From Anaerolineales bacterium (lineage in GTDB: Bacteria; Chloroflexota; Anaerolineae; Anaerolineales; Villigracilaceae): 14,331 bases of DNA. Within the stretch, counting starts at the first letter, position 1. Each line of letters opens with the position of its first letter. The translations under genes were made by a program, and so were the position numbers. The notes below the pieces were generated by a model, which saw only the letters and a program-made list of their open reading frames with translations, made no database searches and was not told the origin of the DNA. The stretch lies in assembly GCA_024763295.1 (NCBI GenBank), contig JANTFU010000023.1:1-14331 (forward strand), in the 5' to 3' direction. Of this stretch, positions 6,780 through 12,468 are shown piece after piece.

Positions 6780-7719
6780 ACCGCGCCAAAATCTCCGCGT
6801 GTATTTCAGGCTGAATATTGCCGCCCGAAACCACAATCACTGCGGGCTGTGCCGCCGCTTTGCCCGACAAAAGCGCAGCCAAACCAACCGCGCCGGCAGC
6901 TTCAATGCACTCACCATATTCCTGCCACGCAAAGGCGACCGCATGAGCAACATCGTCTTCTGAAACGAGCAAAATTTCATCGACATTCTTGCGGATGAGC
7001 GGCACAGTGATCGAGCCATCTTCAACCGCGCCAGCCAAACCATCTGCCAGCGTAGGAAGATCGGGAACATCGGCTTGCGTCTGGCGATAAAAAAGTCCGT
7101 GCATATAGGCTTGATTTTCGACCTGCACGCCAACGATACGCCCCTGAAATTGGGTTTGTTGCCGTAAAACGGAACTGATGCCTGCCAACAAACCACCACC
7201 GCTAACCGGCACGAACCAAGTCATCTTAGTAGATGCAGACAAGTCTTCTAAAATTTCCTGAGCGACTGTCCCCTGCCCTGCAATCACATGCCCATCGTTG
7301 TAGGGCGAAATCCAAGTTGCATCGTTTCGTTTGGCGTAAAAGAGCGCCGCTTCTTCGGCTTTGGCATAGCCTCCCGGGATGGCTTCAATTTCCGCGCCCA
7401 ATGCACGGATCGCATCCACCTTAACGGCGGGCGCTTCGGCAGGCACAAAAACCTTGACTTGCGCACCGAGCATTTTGGCTGCCAAGGCTACGCCCTGCCC
7501 GTGATTCCCTGCCGAGGCAGTCACAATGCCCATTTCACGTTCCCAATCTTCGAGTACGAGTACCTTGTTCAGCGCACCACGCGCTTTAAAAGAGCCGGTT
7601 TTTTGACGGTTTTCCCACTTAATATAAAATCCGCGCGCCGCATCATAGGTGAGCGGTGTGCGGTTGATTTTACCGTCAAGACGTTGAGCGGCTTCGGTAA
7701 GCCATTTTGAAGGGAGCAT
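6769..7719 (-). CDS. PLP-dependent threonine/serine dehydratase, short form
   Basis: The 316-residue enzyme belongs to the fold-type II PLP family. The PLP lysine is K45 in KTGSFKARGA, the substrate loop is SAGNHGQG (69-76), and the phosphate-binding glycine loop is SGGGLLAG (173-180). It should deaminate L-threonine to 2-oxobutanoate (or serine to pyruvate) in the cytoplasm. The length and lack of a C-terminal ACT regulatory domain resemble catabolic threonine dehydratase (TdcB) or serine racemase-like proteins rather than IlvA. Which substrate it prefers cannot be read from the sequence. The ATG at 7719 has only a weak ribosome site. Upstream lies a 98-bp heptad repeat; downstream the GH3-like gene overlaps it by 11 bp, so the two are probably translated from one message. 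Confidence 0.9.
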   Translation of the reverse strand: MLPSKWLTEAAQRLDGKINRTPLTYDAARGFYIKWENRQKTGSFKARGALNKVLVLEDWEREMGIVTASAGNHGQGVALAAKMLGAQVKVFVPAEAPAVKVDAIRALGAEIEAIPGGYAKAEEAALFYAKRNDATWISPYNDGHVIAGQGTVAQEILEDLSASTKMTWFVPVSGGGLLAGISSVLRQQTQFQGRIVGVQVENQAYMHGLFYRQTQADVPDLPTLADGLAGAVEDGSITVPLIRKNVDEILLVSEDDVAHAVAFAWQEYGECIEAAGAVGLAALLSGKAAAQPAVIVVSGGNIQPEIHAEILARYEK

Positions 7720-7730
7720 GGGAGTGTCCA

Positions 7731-7828
7731 GTTATTAGTTATTAGTTATTAGTTGTTAGTTGTGAGTGGTGAGTGGTGAGTGGTTAGTTGTTCGTGGTTA
7801 GTTGTTCGTAGTTAGTGGTGAGTGGTTT
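7731..7828. repeat. Fourteen-unit degenerate heptad tandem repeat
   Basis: The tract divides exactly into fourteen 7-mers without a single insertion or deletion: GTTATTA three times, then GTTGTTA, GTTGTGA, GTGGTGA twice, GTGGTTA, GTTGTTC, GTGGTTA, GTTGTTC, GTAGTTA, GTGGTGA, GTGGTTT. The consensus is GTKGTTA. It fills most of the 115-bp space between the GDPD gene and the dehydratase gene. On the minus strand it reads as TAACAAC/TCACCAC-type units and could add TAATAA boxes before the dehydratase gene. The 7-bp period recalls the short tandemly repeated repetitive (STRR) sequences of cyanobacteria, but the unit sequence differs. Confidence 0.85.
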
Positions 7829-7834
7829 CACGTT

Positions 7835-8563
7835 TTAGCGTTGGCGCAATGTTTTAACTGCCAATGCAGGGTCATCTGTCATGATGCCGTCTACGCCCCA
7901 TTTGGCAAGTTCGCGCATCATTTCACGGTCATCGACCGTCCAAACATGAACGCGCTGTCCACGCTTATGCGCTTGGGCAATTACACGCTGACTGGTGTTG
8001 GAATAATGCGGATGAATGGCTTGATAACGCGGTGAAGGGAAGCCAAAGGTGCGTACAAAAAAACCCATTGGACGGGGAATCGCGAGCAATCCGCGCGGGA
8101 TGTCGGGAAGCAGTTCGGCGGCACGTTTCAGGTTTTTGGGCAGAAAAGAGGAAAACATGACCGAGGCGTGGCATTGATATGCTTTGATAACTTCGACGAC
8201 TTTGTCGACAAGGTCATCTTTAGGTGTGGTGTAATTGGTCAGTTCGATATTGATGAAAAGATCGCGTCCAACGCGCTCGAAGACTTGTGCGAGGGTGGGG
8301 ATACGCTGCCCCTCACCGGCATCCAGTTTTTGCAGGGCTGCCAAGTTGAAGTCCGCGAGTGCGCCGCTGCCGTTTGTTGTCCGATCCAAAGTAGGATCAT
8401 GGCAAACGACGGGGATACCATCCGCGCTCAGTTTGACGTCCAGTTCTATCGCATCAGCGCCTTGCTCGCGAGCGAGTTCAAAAGCGGCGAGGGTGTTTTC
8501 GGGCGCATGGGCAGATGCCCCACGATGCGCAAAAATGACAGGTTTAGGTAAGGTGTGTAACAT
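7835..8563 (-). CDS. Glycerophosphodiester phosphodiesterase
   Basis: The 242-residue protein is a GDPD-family TIM barrel. The HRG motif (13-15), the ELD motif with metal ligands E40 and D42, the HDPTLDRTTNG stretch (55-65, catalytic H55), and a further glutamate in INIEL (107) are all present. It should hydrolyse glycerophosphodiesters from phospholipid turnover to sn-glycerol 3-phosphate and an alcohol. No signal peptide is visible, so it is probably cytoplasmic. I place the start at the ATG at 8563 because the longer reading from 8620 would translate an interspersed palindromic repeat (8573-8653) as protein. No clear Shine-Dalgarno precedes 8563, so expression may rely on the leader created by that repeat. 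Length and motifs fit the UgpQ-like short form. Confidence 0.92.
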   Translation of the reverse strand: MLHTLPKPVIFAHRGASAHAPENTLAAFELAREQGADAIELDVKLSADGIPVVCHDPTLDRTTNGSGALADFNLAALQKLDAGEGQRIPTLAQVFERVGRDLFINIELTNYTTPKDDLVDKVVEVIKAYQCHASVMFSSFLPKNLKRAAELLPDIPRGLLAIPRPMGFFVRTFGFPSPRYQAIHPHYSNTSQRVIAQAHKRGQRVHVWTVDDREMMRELAKWGVDGIMTDDPALAVKTLRQR

Positions 8564-8572
8564 AAATTTTTG

Positions 8573-8653
8573 CGTCACTGCGAGGAGCGTGCTTTTGCAA
8601 CGCGGCAGTCCCCAAACCAACGGGGAGATTGCTTCACTCCGTTCGCAATGGCG
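8573..8653. repeat. Imperfect inverted-repeat element between GDPD and AAA+ genes
   Basis: Ends CGTCACTGCGA (8573-8583) and TCGCAATGGCG (8643-8653) are inverted copies at 9 of 11 positions, and inner arms (GCAGTCCCC, GGGGAGATTGC) pair as well. The text closely follows a dispersed palindromic family I recall from several bacterial phyla, with ends like TCATTGCGAGGAGCG and GCTTCGCTCGCAATGAC. It carries no gene. It fills almost the whole gap of 96 bp and lies just upstream of the GDPD start. Confidence 0.75.
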
Positions 8654-8659
8654 TGAGAT

Positions 8660-9994
8660 TTAGAGTTCAACAAAGTAGGCTTCAGCGGCGCGGTCAATCA
8701 AATCACGGGACATGGTCGGCGGAACCGAGAGATATTGCGAGATGTCGAGAATTTGGTCGCAGAGGTCGCGCGGGTGCGAGGCACGCAATTTGCGATTGCG
8801 CTTGATGTACCACTCCTGCAACAGATAGGCGAGACCCTGATCGTTATACTCGACTTTTTTGGCTTGCGCCACACGGCGGAAAATTTCACGGTAGCCTTCA
8901 AAAGAGGGATCGCCAATTTCGATTTTATGACGCAGGCGCCGCAGGAAAGCTTCATCGACAAGGTCTTTGGGCGGCAAATTGGTGGAGAAGACGACCAGCA
9001 CATCGAAGGGAACTTCGATCTTGCGCCCGGTATGCAGCGTGAGGAAATCGACGCGATTTTCGAGCGGAACGATCCAGCGGTTGAGTAGGTCACGCGGACG
9101 AACCTGCTGCCTGCCGAAGTCATCAATCAGCAAAATCCCGCCGTTTGCTTTGACCTGAAACGGTGCTTCGTAAAATTTATGGGTATCGTCAAAAACGAGG
9201 TCAAGCCCTTCAAGCGTTAGCTCACCGCCAACCACGATAAAGGGGCGTTTAATCTTGACCCAGCGCGGATCGCGGCGTGTGCCGGTGCGCAAAGAACCGG
9301 TGCCACGCGAGGTGGTGTCTTTTTCTTTAACCAATTCGTGGTTAACTGAATCGTACATTTTTACGACTTGCCCGTCGATGTAGATGGCAAAGGGGATATA
9401 CATATTCTGGCTCATCACGAGACTGCCAAAGGCGCGTGCAATGCTGGTTTTCCCGTTTCCGGGAGGTCCATAAAGAAAGATGGATGAGCCGGAGTTGAGC
9501 GCCGGACCTAAGCGCTGAAACGTGGTTTCGGAGATGACGAGCTTCGACATCAATTGACGCATGGTGCGCGTGGTGACAACCACACGTCCCTGTGCCTGAC
9601 GGCGGACAGCCTCGTTGTAGACATCAATCGGCACGGGGGCGGCACCCGCATATTGACTACGTTCAAGGGCTTCACGCGCCCGCTCAATGCCCTGACCGGT
9701 CATGGCATATAAATAGGAGCTTTCGCCCAAGCCCATCGAATGGGATGATTTAATTTCAATCAATTTCTCTTTTTTAAGGGCTTCAAGGATTTTGTCGGTC
9801 ACACCGGCAAAGGGGAGCGCGAGTGCTTCAGCGATCTGATAGCCAGAGAGATAGCCCTGAAAATAGAGGATTTTCAAGGTCAGGTCTTGCAGCCAGAGTG
9901 GCGAAAGTCCGGTATCTTCGAGCTTGGTGATTGTCGGCGGCAGAAAGCCGGTTCCGCCGCGTGTTGGATGTACGGAGCTTTGCAGGTTATTCAT
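8660..9994 (-). CDS. AAA+ ATPase with N-terminal winged-helix domain
   Basis: The 444-residue protein has a winged-helix-like domain at about 30-110 and an AAA+ module at about 140-365. The module includes Walker A GPPGNGKTS (176-184), Walker B ILLIDDFG (287-294), sensor-1 STN (337-339), an arginine-rich RRLRHK patch (352-357) that may contain the arginine finger, and sensor-2-like HPRD (407-410). A long insert between Walker A and B (about 215-280) contains a VVGGELTLEGLDLVFDD stretch. No transmembrane segment is seen. Its role is unknown to me; the plan suggests remodelling of a protein partner, possibly with DNA contact through the wing. A good ribosome site (AAAGGGAT) precedes the ATG at 9994. 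A TG-extended perfect -10 box lies about 57 bp upstream, after the rpsT terminator, so it begins its own transcription unit. Confidence 0.85.
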   Translation of the reverse strand: MNNLQSSVHPTRGGTGFLPPTITKLEDTGLSPLWLQDLTLKILYFQGYLSGYQIAEALALPFAGVTDKILEALKKEKLIEIKSSHSMGLGESSYLYAMTGQGIERAREALERSQYAGAAPVPIDVYNEAVRRQAQGRVVVTTRTMRQLMSKLVISETTFQRLGPALNSGSSIFLYGPPGNGKTSIARAFGSLVMSQNMYIPFAIYIDGQVVKMYDSVNHELVKEKDTTSRGTGSLRTGTRRDPRWVKIKRPFIVVGGELTLEGLDLVFDDTHKFYEAPFQVKANGGILLIDDFGRQQVRPRDLLNRWIVPLENRVDFLTLHTGRKIEVPFDVLVVFSTNLPPKDLVDEAFLRRLRHKIEIGDPSFEGYREIFRRVAQAKKVEYNDQGLAYLLQEWYIKRNRKLRASHPRDLCDQILDISQYLSVPPTMSRDLIDRAAEAYFVEL

Positions 9995-10050
9995 CGTCTA
10001 TCCCTTTCGGCACAAAATGAATGTAATCAAGACTATATTACGAGACTGGA

Positions 10051-10059
10051 ATTATAGCA
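10051..10059 (-). promoter_or_regulatory. Extended -10 promoter of the AAA+ gene
   Basis: On the minus strand TGCTATAAT is a perfect -10 hexamer with a TG extension. No -35 match is needed or clearly present. It lies between the rpsT terminator and the AAA+ start. Confidence 0.6.
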
Positions 10060-10101
10060 CGGGCAAGCCGAATGAAAGGTTGCATGTTCATTAAACGCGC
10101 A

Positions 10102-10132
10102 AAAGCGGGAGCCTTTAAAAGACTCCCGCTTT
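10102..10132 (-). terminator. Terminator of rpsT
   Basis: Perfect 10-bp arms AAAGCGGGAG (10102-10111) and CTCCCGCTTT (10123-10132) close an 11-nt loop. On the minus strand the stem is followed by TTTT, 25 bp after the rpsT stop. Confidence 0.85.
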
Positions 10133-10156
10133 ATTCGACAAAATGGAGGATGAAGA

Positions 10157-10429
10157 CTACGCTTCTTTTTCGAGATCAGCGAGACGTTTCATCAAGCGCC
10201 CTTTGCGGCGAGAAGCATTCTTTTTATGAATGACGCCTTTTTGGGCAGCTTTATCGAGACGACTCACAGCCAACATGGTTGCAGCGCGTGCTTCTTCAAC
10301 ACTCTCTGCGCCCAAAGCGGCACGAGCTTCTTTAATCGCGGCGCGGGTAACACCACGAACGGTGCGGTTGCGCAGACGACGCTTTTCATTCTGACGATTG
10401 CGTTTGATTTGTGATTTGATATTAGCCAC
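10157..10429 (-). CDS. rpsT: 30S ribosomal protein S20
   Basis: The 90-residue, strongly basic protein starts MANIKSQIKRNRQNEKRRLRN and ends with the HKKNASRRKGRLMKRL helix typical of S20, a primary 16S rRNA binder. Length matches the family (85-95 residues). The start codon is GTG at 10429, set by a strong GGAGGA (10436-10441) six bases upstream. It has its own promoter, tucked just after the stop of the LysM/CAP gene, and its own terminator, so it is a single-gene unit. Secure. Confidence 0.97.
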   Translation of the reverse strand: MANIKSQIKRNRQNEKRRLRNRTVRGVTRAAIKEARAALGAESVEEARAATMLAVSRLDKAAQKGVIHKKNASRRKGRLMKRLADLEKEA

Positions 10430-10468
10430 GGGTCTTCCTCCGAATTACTCTTTTATACGCAAGGTGCA

Positions 10469-10497
10469 ATTCTACCTGACAGAGGGCAATTTGTCCA
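10469..10497 (-). promoter_or_regulatory. Promoter of rpsT
   Basis: Minus-strand TGGACA (10492-10497, 5/6 to -35), 17-bp spacer, TAGAAT (10469-10474, 5/6 to -10). The hexamers lie only a few bases beyond the LysM/CAP stop. The 11-mer TCAGGTAGAAT around the -10 recurs upstream of the LysM/CAP gene. Confidence 0.7.
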
Positions 10498-10502
10498 GCA
10501 AT

Positions 10503-11726
10503 TTATTGGGCGGGTTCAGCAAAAATGATGGTGAAGTAGCCGCCGTAAGAACTATCAGTCGAATAGGCGTAGCCGATACCAAGCTCGGTTGCATCTGCGC
10601 TCAACAAATTGAGCAATGCGTCACCATCGGCAACCCAAGCTTTGACGGCTGCTTGACCATCACCGCGATATTCGGGTGGTTGGGCGTGGACTTCAACCGC
10701 AGAGAAAGCCGCCTGATAACCGGCATCCGTCAACCAGTCTGCAAGGGTCGAGCCATCTGAGCCGAAATCTTTCCAGAGATCGTTACAAGCCATGTCAACG
10801 GCGTGAGCTTGCGCCGCAGTCGTCAGGGCTGCATTCTCGGTGAGGGGCTGCAAACCCTGCGCAAGACGCTCGGTGTTTACGAGATCAAATATCTGCGCAA
10901 CGTAGGAGGGATTGGTATCATAAGCACAAGCGGAATTTGCTTGCGTCGGAACAGTGGCGCTTGTATCAGCCGGAACAGGCGTAGACGTAACGGGGCTTGG
11001 CGTAGAGGTGGCGTCTGCCGGAGCAGTCGGAGGCAGCCGTGTGGGCGCCGGTGTGACGATATTTGCCGGAACGATTAGCACCTGCCCAACTTGAATCGTG
11101 TTGACATCTTCGAGTTCGTTGGCATTGATAATCTCTTCTTCCGTGCTGCGGAATTTTTCGGCGATGGCGGCAATGGTGTCACCAGGCTGAATACGGTACT
11201 CCAGTTCGGTGCCACGCGGCAAGTCGACGGGCACGGGCGTTGCGGTTGGCAGTTCCATGCCGGGGTTCGGAATCAAAACTTCTTGTCCCGGATAAACAAC
11301 CCCATCTGCGGCTTCGATTTCCGGGTTGAGCAAGTAAAGCAGGGCAATGCCATCATCGCCAAGGGCAAATTTATCCACTAACGAGTAGAGAAATTCGCCT
11401 TCCTGCACCAAATAGGAAAAAGGTGCCGAGGCGGTTGGCGTTAATGTGATGGTGGGGGTCATCGTATAGGTCGCTGTTGCCGTAGGAGACGATGTTACCG
11501 TCGGCGTAAATGTTAGCGTCGGTGTGGCAGTTTCGGTCGCAAAAAGGTTGACCTTTGGCATTTTCGGTTTATTCCCATTACCAAAGAACCAAACGGCAAG
11601 GATAATAATACCAACGACAACCAGCAGAACCGCCAGTCCCCAAATGATGATGGGACCGCGTTGTTGGCGTTTACGATATGTATCAATCGTATTGCTGGCA
11701 TCACCAGCGTCTTTTTTCTTCAACAT
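10503..11726 (-). CDS. Membrane-anchored protein with two LysM domains and a C-terminal CAP/SCP domain
   Basis: The 407-residue protein begins with a short cytoplasmic basic segment and one transmembrane helix (about 25-47), with no signal cleavage site, so it is a type II anchor with the rest outside. A Thr-Pro linker (64-100) leads to LysM 1 (about 104-153) and LysM 2 (about 176-220), which bind peptidoglycan or related glycans. A second Pro/Thr linker (225-262) precedes a CAP (YkwD-like) domain (about 275-404). The CAP core is recognisable from LVNTERLAQGLQPL and AAQAHAVDMACND (H308), and the C-terminal FTIIFAEP. The second histidine of the classic CAP cavity is not in its usual place, so any metal-dependent activity is doubtful. 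The ATG at 11726 follows AAAGGAAC. Its -10 element resembles that of rpsT, and a hairpin lies in its leader. Function is inferred: cell-wall associated. Confidence 0.88.
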   Translation of the reverse strand: MLKKKDAGDASNTIDTYRKRQQRGPIIIWGLAVLLVVVGIIILAVWFFGNGNKPKMPKVNLFATETATPTLTFTPTVTSSPTATATYTMTPTITLTPTASAPFSYLVQEGEFLYSLVDKFALGDDGIALLYLLNPEIEAADGVVYPGQEVLIPNPGMELPTATPVPVDLPRGTELEYRIQPGDTIAAIAEKFRSTEEEIINANELEDVNTIQVGQVLIVPANIVTPAPTRLPPTAPADATSTPSPVTSTPVPADTSATVPTQANSACAYDTNPSYVAQIFDLVNTERLAQGLQPLTENAALTTAAQAHAVDMACNDLWKDFGSDGSTLADWLTDAGYQAAFSAVEVHAQPPEYRGDGQAAVKAWVADGDALLNLLSADATELGIGYAYSTDSSYGGYFTIIFAEPAQ

Positions 11727-11753
11727 AAAGAGTTCCTTTCCTGCACAAAACAG

Positions 11754-11804
11754 TGGTCAGCGGATATCTATTTCCCTCTGACCAACGCAGTGAACGACAT
11801 TCTA
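11754..11804 (-). promoter_or_regulatory. Leader and -10 region of the LysM/CAP gene
   Basis: Minus-strand TAGAAT (11799-11804) sits in the 11-mer TCAGGTAGAAT shared with the rpsT promoter, but no good -35 lies 17 bp upstream. The leader of about 65 nt contains a 7-bp stem TGGTCAG (11754-11760) with CTGACCA (11778-11784). The role of the hairpin is unknown. Confidence 0.45.
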
Positions 11805-11871
11805 CCTGAACTTAGGGCTTTAAGCGAGAAAAGTATTTTCGGAATTTTTATACGAATTCAGCAAAAAGCCC

Positions 11872-11901
11872 TTGACGGATTTTGAAACGCTGTGATATAA
11901 A
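11872..11901 (+). promoter_or_regulatory. Promoter of the T-box/trpB transcript
   Basis: TTGACG (11872-11877, 5/6), 18-bp spacer, TATAAA (11896-11901, 5/6), with TGA just before the -10 as a TG extension. Transcription would start near 11908, just before T-box Stem I. Confidence 0.75.
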
Positions 11902-12109
11902 CGCGCCCAACATAATAAACACAAAGATGTTGAAGAGAAGTAGTAAATATTGACACGGTGTTTCAGAGAGCGGGAGCTTGGTGGAAATCTCGCACACACG
12001 CCAATATTGAATGGGTCTCGGAATTGCAAGGTGAACGTCTTCCCTTCGGGAAGCCACAAGTATCCGCGCCGGAGTAGCCACCGTTATCAGGGCAAAATAG
12101 TTGACGAAG

Positions 12110-12205
12110 ATAGTTTGTAGTTGAATTGTTTTTAGTTTCAGCGTTAGGCAGTAAGCACTAGGAAGCACTGAACGAAAAACTACCAAACTGAATTCAAGAC
12201 TATAA
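12110..12205. repeat. Heptad-like repeat tract inside the T-box leader
   Basis: Between the conserved CCGTTATC element and the pre-T-box hairpin lies low-complexity DNA made of TAGTTTG, TTAGTTT, AAGCACT-like units. At 12171-12186 it reads AACGAAAAACTACCAA, which differs by one base from 12419-12434 in the heptad tract before trpB. The period is less clean than in the other tracts. Confidence 0.4.
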
Positions 12206-12221
12206 AGTGAAGCTGGCTAGG

Positions 12222-12248
12222 TCTCGTTGCATCACAACGAGATTTTTT
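12222..12248 (+). terminator. Extra hairpin with T6 just before the T-box motif
   Basis: TCTCGTTG and CAACGAGA form a perfect 8-bp stem around the loop CATCA, followed by TTTTTT. It occupies the position of T-box Stem III but has the form of an intrinsic terminator. Outer arms AAGCTGG (12210-12216) and CCAGCTT (12265-12271) enclose it. Confidence 0.6.
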
Positions 12249-12290
12249 CTTTAACCCGATCAGACCAGCTTAAGCAGGGTGGCACCGCGG

Positions 12291-12330
12291 AAGCCTTCTC
12301 TCGTCCCTGAGATGAGAGGAGGCTTTTAAT
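12291..12330 (+). terminator. T-box regulated terminator
   Basis: AAGCCTTCTCTC (12291-12302) pairs with GAGAGGAGGCTT (12314-12325) over 12 bp with one G-T pair, followed by TTTTAATTTTT-like text. It overlaps the TCCCT that the antiterminator needs, as expected for a T-box switch. Confidence 0.93.
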
Positions 12331-12362
12331 TTTTCTGTGAAAGGAGAAAAAAGCGGCGTAAC

Positions 12363-12453
12363 CAGTTTTCAGTATTCAGTTTTCAGTAAGCGGTGGTTAG
12401 TTAACCATCAAACAACCAAACGAAGAACTACCAACTATCAAAACTATCAAACT
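12363..12453. repeat. Thirteen-unit heptad tract between the T-box terminator and trpB
   Basis: The untranslated stretch splits in 7-bp steps: CAGTTTT, CAGTATT, CAGTTTT, CAGTAAG, CGGTGGT, TAGTTAA, CCATCAA, ACAACCA, AACGAAG, AACTACC, AACTATC, AAAACTA, TCAAACT. The first units match the tract at 1863. The later AACTA-type units resemble the reverse complement of the GTTAGTT type at 7731. It ends four bases before the GGAG of trpB. Confidence 0.65.
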
Positions 12454-12468
12454 ACAGGAGAAAATCTC

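Larger units (their letters stand above)
11930..12335 (+). ncRNA. T-box riboswitch with Trp (UGG) specifier, controlling trpB
   Basis: All landmark elements are present in order. Stem I has AGTA (11942-11945), CAGAGAG (11964-11970), a distal loop with GGTGGAAAT (11980-11988), and GAA followed by UGG (12012-12014) in the specifier loop; AATATTG (11946-11952) pairs with CAATATT (12002-12008). CCGTTATC (12081-12088) matches the conserved Stem II/pseudoknot element. The T-box AGGGTGGCACCGCG is at 12276-12289, and TCCCT (12304-12308) can pair with AGGG to form the antiterminator. The bulge reads UGGC, which calls for a tRNA with discriminator G, as in bacterial tRNA-Trp. The terminator is at 12291-12330. 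Uncharged tRNA-Trp should stabilise antitermination. The Stem II to T-box distance (about 190 nt) is unusually long; a heptad-like repeat and an extra hairpin fill it. Confidence 0.95.

Noticed and set aside
6780..6836. GH3-like protein starting at 6836
   Set aside because: The start at 6779 gives a textbook signal peptide; the extension would put basic residues before it and overlap the dehydratase gene by 68 bp.
7731..7828. Possible CRISPR array
   Set aside because: Units are only 7 bp, without spacers, and no cas gene is present in the window.
8564..8620. N-terminal extension of the GDPD protein to 8620
   Set aside because: The added residues are a translation of the palindromic repeat element and do not belong to the GDPD fold.
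4032..11726. One large minus-strand operon
   Set aside because: Internal promoters and the rpsT terminator split it into at least the LysM/CAP, rpsT and AAA+ units; only the dehydratase/GH3-like pair is tightly coupled.
11848..12186. Small reading frames on the minus strand opposite the T-box
   Set aside because: They have no ribosome sites or recognisable protein features, and the plus strand here is a well-supported structured RNA leader.
12337..12468. N-terminal extension of TrpB from a GTG at 12337
   Set aside because: It would translate the heptad repeat tract; TrpB homologues begin near the ATG at 12469, which has a good ribosome site.
12337..12468. Trp leader peptide (ribosome-mediated attenuator)
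   Set aside because: No short frame with tandem Trp codons was found; the T-box already explains the control.
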